From contig DASUHD010000079.1 of NCBI GenBank assembly GCA_036273675.1, forward strand, positions 42,014-106,013: a DNA stretch of 64,000 bases, in the 5' to 3' direction. A model generated the notes under the pieces. That model made no database searches, was not told the origin of the DNA, and saw nothing but the letters and a program-made list of their open reading frames with translations. Shown here piece by piece: positions 43,197 through 51,986 of the stretch. Both the position numbers and the translations under genes were made by a program. The DNA is from DAHUXT01 sp036273675 (GTDB taxonomy: Bacteria; Chloroflexota; Ktedonobacteria; Ktedonobacterales; JADMIN01). The stretch's first letter is position 1, and every line of letters starts with the position of its first letter.

Positions 43197-44201
43197 CTAT
43201 GCGCTACGTTGCCCTTGCAGGCAGAGCGCCGCCGCACCTCTGACACCTGCCTCACGCGCCGCTGCGGTGATCCGTACGTCGAGATCGCGCGTGAATGGCA
43301 GGCGCGCCCGCTCGCGCAGCTCATTGCGTAGCGGATCGAGCAGTATCTCGCCCGCCTGTATCAGTCCGCCGCCCAACACCACCCGATCTAGATCGAGCAG
43401 GCTTGCCGCATCCACGATTCCCCGCGCGATGGCTACGCCCGCGTCATGTATCAGTTCCGCAGCGAATGCGTCATCGTGAGCCGCCTCAGCGATAGCCTGA
43501 CCCGTCAGCGCGCCCTCACTCAGCGCTGCCAGCGCCGTCGGCGTCCCAGCCCGGATGCCTGCCTGCGCGCGTGCAACCAATCCTGTGCCGGAAGCATAGG
43601 CAGTGAGGCAGCCAACCGCGCCACACGAACAGCGCGGCCCCTCGGCGGAGACTATGGTGTGGCCGATATGGCCCGCGTTGCCCGTCGCGCCATGGAAGAC
43701 GCGTCCGTCGGCCACAATGCCGCCGCCAACGCCTGTCGAGACGATCACGCCAAGCAGGTACCGCGCGCCGCGTCCCTCGCCGAACATCGCCTCGCCGAGG
43801 GCGAACGCATTGGCGTCGTTATCGAGCGTGATCGGCAGCGTCAACGCCGAGGCCAGCCGCGCGCGCAACGGGAACGACCGCCACGCTGGAATGAAGAGCG
43901 GCGAGACGATGCCATCGGGATAGATCATCGGCCCGCCACAGCCGACGCCCGCCGCTGCTACGCGATCCCTATGGCCATCACGTGCGCGCTCGGCCAGTGA
44001 GACGACGAACGCAAACAACGCCTCCGCGTCCGAATCGCGTGGCGTCGGCTCAACGTGAAACGAGAGCGTACGCCCATCCGCTGTAACAACGCCCGCCGCC
44101 GTTTTGGTGCCACCGATATCGATGCCGAGCAGTAGCGAATCGCCAGTGTTGGAGCTGGCCAGAACGGGTCTCGCATTAGGTGCGGCATTGAACGGATCCA
44201 T
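43197..44201 (-). CDS. ROK-family sugar kinase (glucokinase-like)
   Basis: ~334-aa ATP-dependent sugar kinase or ROK regulator-type protein. The phosphate motif GIDIGGTKTAAGVV, the catalytic region DNDANAFALGE and the zinc motif GHTIVS..GPRCSCGAVGC (CxCGxxGC) are present. There is no N-terminal helix-turn-helix, so it is a kinase rather than a NagC/XylR-type repressor. The exact sugar is unknown. The ATG at 44201 has GGAGG 6 nt upstream; an in-frame ATG at 44240 is worse. Monocistronic. Confidence 0.88.
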   Translation of the reverse strand: MDPFNAAPNARPVLASSNTGDSLLLGIDIGGTKTAAGVVTADGRTLSFHVEPTPRDSDAEALFAFVVSLAERARDGHRDRVAAAGVGCGGPMIYPDGIVSPLFIPAWRSFPLRARLASALTLPITLDNDANAFALGEAMFGEGRGARYLLGVIVSTGVGGGIVADGRVFHGATGNAGHIGHTIVSAEGPRCSCGAVGCLTAYASGTGLVARAQAGIRAGTPTALAALSEGALTGQAIAEAAHDDAFAAELIHDAGVAIARGIVDAASLLDLDRVVLGGGLIQAGEILLDPLRNELRERARLPFTRDLDVRITAAAREAGVRGAAALCLQGQRSA

Positions 44202-44488
44202 GCGCTTCCTCCGCTTCCTCCGCTGAAGCTGATCTCCCATGCATCTCGAAACGGGGGATTGTGTAACCAGTTCCGACGCATGTATGATGGCAGTATAGTC
44301 CGAGCGCTACGCAAGAGTAGGCAGAAATGGGCAGGGATTTTGCGGGCAGGAGCCGCTGTAGCTACTTGACATGCTGGCGATACTCGCCTATGCTCGATTC
44401 CGCCGCGTTCGGTGTGGCAAGGTCATGTGGACTCACTGGTGAGATCACAACTGGCCCCTAAAGGCTGAGGCAGAGAGGAAACGAGGGT

Positions 44489-45163
44489 ATGTCCTCGACA
44501 GAAGTCGTCCTGCGCATGATTGGGGCAGCGCTGGCGGGCTACCTGCTCGGCTCCATTCCATTTGGCGTGCTGGCTGGGCGCTTCTTTGGCCAACGCGACC
44601 CGCGCGCATTCGGCAGCGGCAAGACCGGAGCAACCAACGTGCTACGAACGTTGGGGCCGGGGCCAGCCGCATTCGTCGTCGTGGGCGATGTGCTCAAGGG
44701 CATGGCGGCGGTGCTGCTGGCGCGGCTGGTCTTCTTCGGCGGCGATATTAATCCCAATGCACTGGTGACCGCACAGGCGACAGCTGAGGCGCTGGCAGGC
44801 TTCTGTGCCATCCTGGGCCACAACTACTCGGTCCTGATTGGTTTCAAGGGCGGACGCGGCGTGCTGACAGGGGCGGGCGCGATGGTGATTATGACACCGT
44901 TCACAACGCTCATCGGCTTCTTCTGCGCCGCAATCCCCATCGCCATCACCCGCTACGTCTCGCTCGGCTCGATTCTCGGCGCAGTCGGAAGTATCCTAAC
45001 CGAACTTATCCTATTGATAACCCACCACGATTCACTACCCCACTTTATCTTCATCCTGGTGGCAGGCACAATGATCATCGTCTCGCACAAAGACAATATT
45101 GATCGCCTGCTCAAAGGGACCGAACGCAAACTGGGCCAGCCAGCGCAGCCCGTTGCGAACTAG
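44489..45163 (+). CDS. plsY: glycerol-3-phosphate acyltransferase PlsY
   Basis: Integral membrane enzyme that acylates glycerol-3-phosphate from acyl-phosphate, the first committed step of phospholipid synthesis. Motifs: YLLGSIPFGVLAGRF, GSGKTGATNVLRTLG and GFKGGRGVLTGAGAM, matching the three PlsY motifs. About 224 aa with ~5-6 TM helices. plsX, which would make the acyl-phosphate, is absent from this window. A convergent pgsA follows, so phospholipid genes cluster here. Confidence 0.95.
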   Translation: MSSTEVVLRMIGAALAGYLLGSIPFGVLAGRFFGQRDPRAFGSGKTGATNVLRTLGPGPAAFVVVGDVLKGMAAVLLARLVFFGGDINPNALVTAQATAEALAGFCAILGHNYSVLIGFKGGRGVLTGAGAMVIMTPFTTLIGFFCAAIPIAITRYVSLGSILGAVGSILTELILLITHHDSLPHFIFILVAGTMIIVSHKDNIDRLLKGTERKLGQPAQPVAN

Positions 45164-45188
45164 AGGATCGAGATATCGTCAGCGGCGC

Positions 45189-45803
45189 TCAGTGACTCTC
45201 AGCGGCAGGGGCCGTAATAACGCTCCAGCCGCCGCGCAGATACTCTACAGCGGAGAAGATTGTCCAGATCACCGCCAACAAGAGTACGATGTTTGAGAGG
45301 GCCAGGAAATAATCGGCGAAGCTGTTTGGCGCCCCGCCCGTGCTCAGGCCCAGCGGAAACGCGGTCCGTCCGCCCAGGCCCGTCGCCAGCAAAATGCCAC
45401 CCACCGAGAGCAACGTCAGCAGCGTCTTCTGCTTGCCCCAGCGCCCCGCCGGGATCACCACGCCACGCGCCGCCGCGAACGAACGCAGCCCCGAGACCAG
45501 AAACTCGCGCGCGACAATCACAATCACGATCCACGCTGGCACGAATCCTATCTGCACCAGCGCAATTAATGCGGCGGAGACGAACACCTTATCCGCCGTC
45601 AGATCGAGGAACACGCCCAGATTCGAGACGAGGTGATAGCGCCGAGCGAGACGGCCATCTATCGTATCTGTCACGGCGCCAGCCACAAACAACACGGTAG
45701 CAAGCAGCAACGCCCACGGTGTCTCGATCAGAATCAGAATCACGAGTGGAATGGTTGTCGCCAGCCGGGCGGCGCTGAGGATATTGGGCAGATTGCGCAC
45801 CAT
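45189..45803 (-). CDS. pgsA: CDP-diacylglycerol--glycerol-3-phosphate 3-phosphatidyltransferase
   Basis: Membrane enzyme making phosphatidylglycerol phosphate. The CDP-alcohol motif is canonical: VTDTIDGRLARRYHLVSNLG then VFLDLTADKV (DxxDGxxAR...G...D...D). ~204 aa with about six hydrophobic helices. The ATG at 45803 has GGAG close upstream. Convergent with plsY (25 bp), so the two probably do not share a promoter. A second CDP-alcohol-type protein with a degenerate motif is at 27259-28002. Confidence 0.95.
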   Translation of the reverse strand: MVRNLPNILSAARLATTIPLVILILIETPWALLLATVLFVAGAVTDTIDGRLARRYHLVSNLGVFLDLTADKVFVSAALIALVQIGFVPAWIVIVIVAREFLVSGLRSFAAARGVVIPAGRWGKQKTLLTLLSVGGILLATGLGGRTAFPLGLSTGGAPNSFADYFLALSNIVLLLAVIWTIFSAVEYLRGGWSVITAPAAESH

Positions 45804-45910
45804 CTTCTCCGAATTTCTCTATGCCAGCGTTTCACGCTCTCGACAGCGTCGAATGTGCGCGGCGTCTTCATGGAGTGTAAGCGATTGGCGGATGGCATAG
45901 CAAGTGGCGT

Positions 45911-45946
45911 ACGGCGGTATGCGGCGGTATACGGTGGTATACGGCG
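45911..45946. repeat. 10-bp tandem repeat upstream of pgsA
   Basis: ACGGCGGTAT-type decamer repeated 3.6 times (45911-45920, 45921-45930 with GC for AC at the start, 45931-45940 with T for C, then partial). A 10-bp period equals one helical turn, so proteins could bind one face. It lies ~110 bp upstream of the pgsA start and also near the left end of the TnpB element. Confidence 0.65.
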
Positions 45947-46200
45947 ACCGCTTGCGAGTTGTATCCTTCCATCAGGTATAACTAGTGCTTGTCAGAATTT
46001 GACCATGTTTGGCCGGGTTAGGCCAACTATTGGTGGCTTGCTTTAGTTGACAGCTTGCTCCGTTCGCGCGTACACTGCCTCCGTCACTCAGCAGCCATAA
46101 CGCAAAGATCTCAGAGGATTGCGTCATCGGTTGCAGATGAGCCGTCACGTGCCAGTCCAGAATGCGGCACAATGGTATAATTGCAGGATGGGGGAACGAG

Positions 46201-47454
46201 ATGCGCCTGGTGGAACAGCACCGCATCAACCGCCACGACCCGCGATTTATAGCCATCGATGCTGCGACGTTTGCTAGCAAGAACCTCTACAATGCTGCTC
46301 TCTACCGCACACGCCAAGCCTACATTTTTGAGAACCACTGCATCATTGGCTACGCCGAACTCGACAAGTTGATGCAGCCAACGCTGGAGTATCGCGCACT
46401 TCCTGCCAAAGTCGCTCAATGGGTCGTGAAGCAGGTCTGCGCCGCTTGGGATAGCTACTTTGCGGCGGTGGCCGAATGGCACATCCATCCCGAAAAGTTC
46501 AAAGGCCATCCCAAACTGCCCAAGTACTTGGCGAAAAATGGGCGCAATCTGTTGGTCTATACCAGTCAGGCCATCAGTCGTGATCCAAAGAACGCAGGCT
46601 GGGTCGTGCCATCCCGTGTACCGATCCACGTCGCAACGAAACAGGCCTCTGCCGCGATAGCCCAGGTGCGGCTCGTGCCGAAAGCCACCCATTATGTGGT
46701 TGAAGTCGTGTACGAGCGGGAACCCGAGCACCCAGCGCTTGATCCCGCTCTCATCGCCAGCGTCGATATTGGCGTCAACATCTTGGCTGCGATAACTTCA
46801 AATAAGCCCGGCTTCACGCCGCTTCTTGTTCACGGTCGCCCGCTCAAGAGTTGTAACCAATCATACAATAAGCGACGCGCGAAGGCCCAAGCGCAGCTGC
46901 CACTGGAGCAGTATACCTCCCGTACGCTGGAGGCGATGGCCGATGTCCGTCACCGCCGTATCCAGTCGTACCTGCATACCGCCAGTCGGGCCATCATCGA
47001 CCTGCTGGTCCGTGAGGGCATTGGCACGCTGGTAATTGGCAAGAATGTCGGCTGGAAGCAAGGGGTGAACCTGGGTAAACGGAACAATCAGGCGTTTGTC
47101 TTTATTCCGCACGCCCGCTTCATCGAGATGTTGACTTACAAAGCGGCGTTGGTGGGCATTCAGGTGGTCACCATCGCGGAGAGCCACACCTCCAAATGTA
47201 GCTTTCTTGATCTCGAACCGCTCCAGCAGCACGCCCGGTATTTGGGCAGGCGGGTCAAGCGTGGGCTGTTCATCGCCAGCACGGGGCAAACCCTCCATGC
47301 CGACATCAATGCGAGTTACAATATTCTACGGCGCTATGCGCCCCACATCGTAGCCCAGGGCGTGAGCGCGTTCCAACTCCATCCCATGCCTTTGCGCCTG
47401 CCTGACCGACGTCAGGACAGGAGCAAGCAGCTTCCACGCCGTAAGTGCGGCTAA
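46201..47454 (+). CDS. tnpB: TnpB-family RNA-guided nuclease (IS1341 type)
   Basis: 417-aa RuvC-fold nuclease encoded by the IS element. N-terminus MRLVEQHRINRHDPRF with G-rich SD just upstream. RuvC-I Asp189 (ASVDIGVN) and RuvC-III Asp368 (HADINASYNI) are present. At the usual RuvC-II position the sequence is VIGKNVGWKQ, with no Glu; the nearest acidic candidate is Glu327 in TIAESHTSKCS, where canonical proteins have a different residue. The two CxxC pairs of the usual zinc ribbon are not seen. A catalytically rearranged TnpB is likely, though inactivation is also possible. Confidence 0.9.
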   Translation: MRLVEQHRINRHDPRFIAIDAATFASKNLYNAALYRTRQAYIFENHCIIGYAELDKLMQPTLEYRALPAKVAQWVVKQVCAAWDSYFAAVAEWHIHPEKFKGHPKLPKYLAKNGRNLLVYTSQAISRDPKNAGWVVPSRVPIHVATKQASAAIAQVRLVPKATHYVVEVVYEREPEHPALDPALIASVDIGVNILAAITSNKPGFTPLLVHGRPLKSCNQSYNKRRAKAQAQLPLEQYTSRTLEAMADVRHRRIQSYLHTASRAIIDLLVREGIGTLVIGKNVGWKQGVNLGKRNNQAFVFIPHARFIEMLTYKAALVGIQVVTIAESHTSKCSFLDLEPLQQHARYLGRRVKRGLFIASTGQTLHADINASYNILRRYAPHIVAQGVSAFQLHPMPLRLPDRRQDRSKQLPRRKCG

Positions 47455-47474
47455 GAAGTAGTGGCTGTTGTGGT

Positions 47475-47510
47475 CAGCCTGCCCTTCAATAAGGCGAACT
47501 GAGTAGGCTG
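47475..47510 (+). other. nested hairpin at tnpB right end (possible guide-RNA/right-end structure)
   Basis: Outer stem CAGCCT/AGGCTG with an inner short stem (GCCCTT against AAGGC) 20-55 bp after the tnpB stop. IS605-type right ends and the associated omega RNA scaffold sit at such positions, so this is a candidate structure. The guide segment would start just downstream. Confidence 0.4.
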
Positions 47511-47549
47511 GGCATTCGTGTCCATTCCAAAGGATACTATAGTAGTCAT

Positions 47550-48296
47550 ATGATGGCTCTTCGTAATGCGCTCGAAATCGCCATACTCGCGGAAGATGAT
47601 GACATCCTGGCGGTGTCGAAACCTGCCGGGCTTGTCGTGCATCCGGCATATCGCCATCCCGATGGCACGCTCACCGATGCCGTCTTTGCCTACGCCGATC
47701 AGTGTGGCGTTCCGCGACCGTGGCTGCTCCACCGGCTCGACCGCGAAACGTCTGGCGTCGTGCTCTTCGCCCGAACAGAGCTGGCGCGGCGGAGTCTGGT
47801 GCGCCAGTTTGAGCAGCGCCGGATCGTCAAGCGCTACCTGGCGATCATCGGCGGCTGTCTCGCGACCGACAGCGGCGCGATCGATGCGCCGCTCTGCCGC
47901 GACCCGCTCGACCGTCGGCGCGTGATCGTCTCGCCAGCGGGCAAGCCCGCGCGCACGCGCTACCAAACGCTCGCCGTCGGGAATGGCTTTTCGCTGGCGC
48001 TTGCCGAGCCACTGACCGGTCGCACGCATCAGATTCGCGCGCATCTGGCGTTTCTTGGCGCGCCACTGGCCGGTGACACGTCATATGGCGGAGCGACCGA
48101 GACGGCGCAGGCAGTCGGCATCGAGCGCGTGCAATTGCATGCCTGGGAGCTGGCCTTTCGCCATCCAGCGACCGGCGCCAGCACGACGATACGTGCGCCG
48201 GTTCCAGCGGATATGCGCGCCGCGTGCGCTACACTTGGATTGGACAGTGAAGTATTACTAGCGCCTTCGCGGACTTCACGCGACGAAAGCGATTGA
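47550..48296 (+). CDS. RluA-family pseudouridine synthase
   Basis: ~248-aa enzyme that isomerises uridine in rRNA or tRNA. Motifs: ILAVSKPAGLVVHP, the catalytic Asp in LLHRLDRETSGVVLFA, LTGRTHQIRAHLAFLGAPLAGD and a C-terminal substrate segment. There is no N-terminal S4 domain, so it is a short form. The ATG at 47550 lacks a good SD. The PIG-L gene begins with an overlap in frame context; its true start is 48329. Target site unknown. Confidence 0.88.
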   Translation: MMALRNALEIAILAEDDDILAVSKPAGLVVHPAYRHPDGTLTDAVFAYADQCGVPRPWLLHRLDRETSGVVLFARTELARRSLVRQFEQRRIVKRYLAIIGGCLATDSGAIDAPLCRDPLDRRRVIVSPAGKPARTRYQTLAVGNGFSLALAEPLTGRTHQIRAHLAFLGAPLAGDTSYGGATETAQAVGIERVQLHAWELAFRHPATGASTTIRAPVPADMRAACATLGLDSEVLLAPSRTSRDESD

Positions 48297-48328
48297 TAAC
48301 GGCCCGCGCTATGGCTAAAGGGGGAAAC

Positions 48329-49135
48329 ATGGAACTCACGTCACTCGACCAGGTCAACCAGCAGTATCGTCAGGTCTACTTCCAACCGCATTTCGACGAC
48401 GCCGTGCTCTCGTGTGGCGGCTCGATTGCCCTGCAAACGGCAACCGGCAACCGCGTCCTGGTCGTAACGGTCTTCGGCGGTATTCCAGCGGAAAGCGCGC
48501 GCATCAGCGCATTCGCCTCGCAGACGCTGCAGAAAATGGGCTTGTCTACCAATCCGGCCGAGTCGGTGCGTCAGCGGCGCGCGGAGGACCAGGCAGCGGT
48601 TGGATCGCTCGGCGCGGATGTGCTCCGCCTCGACTACCTCGATGCCATCTTCCGGGGCGATCCAGCCTATTACCAGGGCGACGACGCGCTCTTCGGCAGC
48701 GTGAATCCCGCCGACCTCTCGCTAGACGAAGAGCTTGGGGGTGTCTTCCTCGCCATCTACGAACGCGCCCCGCTCGCCGCGCTGTATGCGCCGCTGGGTG
48801 TCGGACATCACGTAGATCACCAGCTTTGCTGCTCTGCGGCGGACCGCCTGGCGCAGCGTAAGCTGAACGTCAAGTTCTACGAAGATTTCCCGTATGTGGC
48901 GAATAGCGGCGCCCTTGCCGCCCGTCAGCGCGAATTGAACATCACCATGGAGGCCGAGATGGTCGAGATTTCTGGCACGGTTCGCCAGAAAGAAGAGGCC
49001 ATCAGCTTATACCGCAGCCAGGTGCCAAGCCTGTTTGGATCAGAAGACACGATGATCAAAACAATTAACAGCTACGGCGGCTCGATGCGCAAGGCGCAGC
49101 CCGGTATCATGATCGAGCGGTTCTGGCGCTGGTAG
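48329..49135 (+). CDS. PIG-L family deacetylase-like protein
   Basis: ~268-aa zinc-dependent LmbE/PIG-L fold protein. The metal motif QPHFDDAVLSCGG gives His21, Asp23 and Asp24, with a second His cluster VGHHVDHQL near 165. These enzymes remove acetyl groups from GlcNAc-type substrates or from mycothiol and bacillithiol precursors. No thiol-pathway genes lie nearby. A G-rich SD (AAGGGGG) precedes the ATG at 48329; an earlier in-frame start at 48293 would add 12 residues. Confidence 0.86.
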   Translation: MELTSLDQVNQQYRQVYFQPHFDDAVLSCGGSIALQTATGNRVLVVTVFGGIPAESARISAFASQTLQKMGLSTNPAESVRQRRAEDQAAVGSLGADVLRLDYLDAIFRGDPAYYQGDDALFGSVNPADLSLDEELGGVFLAIYERAPLAALYAPLGVGHHVDHQLCCSAADRLAQRKLNVKFYEDFPYVANSGALAARQRELNITMEAEMVEISGTVRQKEEAISLYRSQVPSLFGSEDTMIKTINSYGGSMRKAQPGIMIERFWRW

Positions 49136-49153
49136 CCGATACAGAGGCACACC

Positions 49154-50698
49154 ATGAAAGTTGTTACCGTCGCGGAAATGGTCGCGGTCGAGAAACGGGC
49201 TGAGCATGAATATGGGCTGGCCTCGCCAACACTCATGGAGCATGCTGGGCGTAGCGTCGCCGAGGCAATACAGGCGCGGCTGGAGGGTGATGTCACAGGC
49301 CTCAACGCACTCGTGCTCGCCGGGCCGGGCAATAACGGAGGCGACGGGCGGGTCGCAGCGCGCTATCTCGGCGAATGGGGCGCGCACGTCGCCATCTATG
49401 ACTGGAAGAGCGGCCAGATCGAGGCTAATGGGTGCACCGGCTCCGTGGGCGATGACCTTGCCGGGCTACACGACGTAATCGAGCAGGTGGATGTGGTACT
49501 GGATGCGCTACTCGGCACCGGCCACGCGCGGCCACTCGCTCCAACGATGGCAGAGGCATGTGCGCTGGTCGCCCACGAGCGCGAGCGGCGGCCCGACCTC
49601 TATGTCGTCGCCGTTGACCTGCCCAGCGGGCTCAACGCCGATACAGGCGCTGTCGATCCCGGCGCGCTGGCCGCCGACCTGACGGTGACTCTGGCCTATC
49701 CGAAAGTTGGCCTGCTGCTCTTCCCCGGCGCATCCTACATCGGCGAGCTACAAGTGGGCAGCATCGGCCTGCCCGCCACCATGCCCGTCACCGCTGGGCT
49801 TGAAATGCTCGACGACGAGTTGGTTGGCCCAACACTGCTGAAGCGGCCGCTGGAGAGCAACAAAGGCACATTCGGCAAGGTATTGGCGCTGGCCGGCTCC
49901 CCCCACTACATCGGCGCGGCGTATCTCGTCTGCGGGGCGGCGGCGCGCATCGGCGCGGGGCTGGTGACGCTGGCGACGCAGCCCGAGCTAGCGCCATTCT
50001 ACGCCACCATGCTACCAGAAATCACCTACACCCTGCTCCCACCCGGCAGCGCGACCCCAGAGGCGCGCGCACAATCCGTCCTCGATCAGCTGGATGGCTA
50101 CCACTCGCTGGTCGTCGGGCCGGGGCTGGGGCAATCGCAGGCGACCGCCACGCTACTCGAACGCCTCTTTGCGGGGCTGTCCGCACTCGTACCTGAACAG
50201 CGCCCTCATCTGGTGGTGGACGCCGACGGGCTGAACAATCTGGCGAAGCTCGATCACTGGTGGCTACGGCTACCGCCCGGCGCTATTCTAACGCCACACC
50301 CAGGCGAGATGGCGCGGTTGCGCGGCGGCGGCCCGGTGTCGGGTGGTGGCCCTGATCGGCTGACCGTCATCCGTGAAGCGGCGCGCGACTGGGGCCATAT
50401 CATCGTGCTGAAGGGCGCCTGTACGCTGATCGCCTCACCCGAAGGCGTTGTGCGCATCAACGCTACGCCCAACCCTGCGCTGGCAACAGCCGGTACTGGC
50501 GACGTGCTGGCTGGTACAACAGCGGGGCTGCTGGCGCAAGGGATGGCGCCATTCGATGCAGCCTGCGCCGCTGTCTACCTTCACTCGCTTGCGGGGCGGC
50601 GGATTAGCGCGCATCTTGGCGACGCGGGCCTGCTGGCGGGCGATATGCTGGCAGAGTTACCGCTCGCCCGCCAGGATGTGCGGGACAGGCAACAATAG
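49154..50698 (+). CDS. nnrD: bifunctional NAD(P)HX epimerase / NAD(P)HX dehydratase
   Basis: ~514-aa fusion that repairs hydrated NADH/NADPH. The N-terminal epimerase (~1-205) has GPGNNGGDGRVAARYL and VVAVDLPSGLNADTG. The C-terminal ADP-dependent dehydratase (~225-505) has GTFGKVLALAGSP, LTPHPGEMARLRGG and AGTGDVLAGTTAGLL. Length fits the bacterial fused form (YjeF/Nnr). GAGG lies 6 nt upstream of the ATG. Starts 18 bp after the PIG-L gene, so they may share a transcript. Confidence 0.95.
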   Translation: MKVVTVAEMVAVEKRAEHEYGLASPTLMEHAGRSVAEAIQARLEGDVTGLNALVLAGPGNNGGDGRVAARYLGEWGAHVAIYDWKSGQIEANGCTGSVGDDLAGLHDVIEQVDVVLDALLGTGHARPLAPTMAEACALVAHERERRPDLYVVAVDLPSGLNADTGAVDPGALAADLTVTLAYPKVGLLLFPGASYIGELQVGSIGLPATMPVTAGLEMLDDELVGPTLLKRPLESNKGTFGKVLALAGSPHYIGAAYLVCGAAARIGAGLVTLATQPELAPFYATMLPEITYTLLPPGSATPEARAQSVLDQLDGYHSLVVGPGLGQSQATATLLERLFAGLSALVPEQRPHLVVDADGLNNLAKLDHWWLRLPPGAILTPHPGEMARLRGGGPVSGGGPDRLTVIREAARDWGHIIVLKGACTLIASPEGVVRINATPNPALATAGTGDVLAGTTAGLLAQGMAPFDAACAAVYLHSLAGRRISAHLGDAGLLAGDMLAELPLARQDVRDRQQ

Positions 50699-50776
50699 GT
50701 CGCGCCGCATGCCCTGCGCTGTTGCCCTTGAAATCGCCACAAACGGCCATCAGTACTATATGGCAGAGGTTCTGTG

Positions 50777-50806
50777 TTCAACGACGCGCGGTGATAGTGC
50801 TATACT
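50777..50806 (+). promoter_or_regulatory. probable promoter of the FHA-domain gene
   Basis: TATACT at 50801-50806 with TTCAAC at 50777-50782 (18-bp spacer), ~105 bp upstream of the FHA-domain gene. Decent -10, weaker -35. Confidence 0.4.
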
Positions 50807-50911
50807 GGCTGCGGGATGGCGCGTCTCCGTAGCAGTGTGGCGCCGCATACGCCGACAACAGTGTCGGGGGGGAATCAGCAGAGCTGACGGGGTACTGCGC
50901 TGGAGGGCGCG

Positions 50912-51841
50912 ATGGCCTATCTGGAAATTCGCATCGGGCAGGACGTTCGCTGTATCTCGCTTGATCGCGACCACCTGCGAATAGGGCGGCTCGCGGACAA
51001 CGATATTGTGCTGCGCGACGCGCAAATCTCGCGTCAGCACGCGGAGATTCGTTTCGCATCTGGCGCATGGCGCGTCCTTGACCTTGGCAGCACCAATGGC
51101 CTCCATGTGAAGGGCAAGCGCGTGCGCGAGCATCACCTCGGCGACGGCGATGTGCTCCTGCTTGCGCCCGGCGTCTCCTTCACATTTCACGACGGCGCCG
51201 CGCCATCGAATGCAATCTCGACTGCCGCGAGCGCCCCTCCGCCGATCCGCCCGCCACAACCGCCGACTGCCCCAGTTGTCCCGGTTGAGCCGCCCGCCGC
51301 ACCGTCCGTATTCGACATGCTGCGCCCACGCTCGCCATTTGCCGATGATGAACAGCTGTACATTCCACCGGGTATGGGTGTACCCGCGCCGCCCACCGAC
51401 TACAGTCGGCGGTACGCCCCACGTTCCTATGGAGGCTCGCCCGAGGCTGCCGGATATCCGGGTTATGCTGGGCAGCCGGCAGACACCGCATCGTCACAGT
51501 TTGATACAATTCCCGCCGGTGGGTATCCCGCGCCCGTTGGCCCCTTGACTAGCGGCAGTAGTAGTGATGGGCATGACCCATTTCGGCGAAGCAGTGTCAA
51601 CACCAATTCCGAGGCCTCCCGCGCAACGGCGGGCCCGACCAGTATGCTATTGCACGTATGCCAGACATGCGGGCAACTGACAGCGCCTGATTCCGTGTAC
51701 TGCCAGAGCTGCCATCACTCGGTCGCGCGTGAATGTCCCAACTGCCGACTCAGTCTCTTGCCCATTCAGGACCGCTGTCCGCGCTGCCAATCGCCAAATC
51801 CAGGGTCGGTACGCCGGGCGCATCGAGCGGCAGGCGCGTAG
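50912..51841 (+). CDS. FHA-domain protein with proline-rich linker and double zinc ribbon
   Basis: 309 aa. The N-terminal forkhead-associated domain (~1-95) carries the phosphopeptide-binding pattern RIGRLADNDIVL, ISRQHAEI and LGSTNGLHVKGKRV, so it should bind phosphothreonine peptides. A Pro/Ala-rich, probably disordered linker follows (~97-245). The C-terminus (~250-300) has CQTCG, CQSC, CPNC and CPRC, i.e. two zinc ribbons. Similar proteins act as adaptors for Ser/Thr kinases. No kinase is encoded nearby. GGAGG lies 6-7 nt upstream of the ATG. Confidence 0.88.
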   Translation: MAYLEIRIGQDVRCISLDRDHLRIGRLADNDIVLRDAQISRQHAEIRFASGAWRVLDLGSTNGLHVKGKRVREHHLGDGDVLLLAPGVSFTFHDGAAPSNAISTAASAPPPIRPPQPPTAPVVPVEPPAAPSVFDMLRPRSPFADDEQLYIPPGMGVPAPPTDYSRRYAPRSYGGSPEAAGYPGYAGQPADTASSQFDTIPAGGYPAPVGPLTSGSSSDGHDPFRRSSVNTNSEASRATAGPTSMLLHVCQTCGQLTAPDSVYCQSCHHSVARECPNCRLSLLPIQDRCPRCQSPNPGSVRRAHRAAGA

Positions 51842-51986
51842 CTCGCTTTTCCCGCTTGACGCGGCGGGATACGAGCAGGCACAATACCGCAGGTACGGAC
51901 ATTACGAACGCCGCATGCCATTCACGTGTTTCCGTCCTTTCACTGACACCGACAACCCGCTGAGAACCCAGAGGAGGCTGTGTATC

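Larger units (their letters stand above)
46176..47510 (+). mobile_element. IS200/IS605-group element, solo tnpB (IS1341-like), ends approximate
   Basis: Contains a single tnpB and no tnpA, as in IS1341-type elements that depend on TnpA in trans. The left boundary is not defined; a TATAAT at 46176-46181 precedes tnpB. On the right, a nested hairpin (CAGCCT at 47475-47480 with AGGCTG at 47505-47510) lies just past the stop, where a right-end structure or guide RNA scaffold is expected. It interrupts pgsA and the RluA-like gene. Edges need comparison with an empty site. Confidence 0.7.

Noticed and set aside
45260..45700. CRISPR-like repeats near pgsA
   Set aside because: Only the 10-bp tandem repeat is present; no spacer structure or cas genes.
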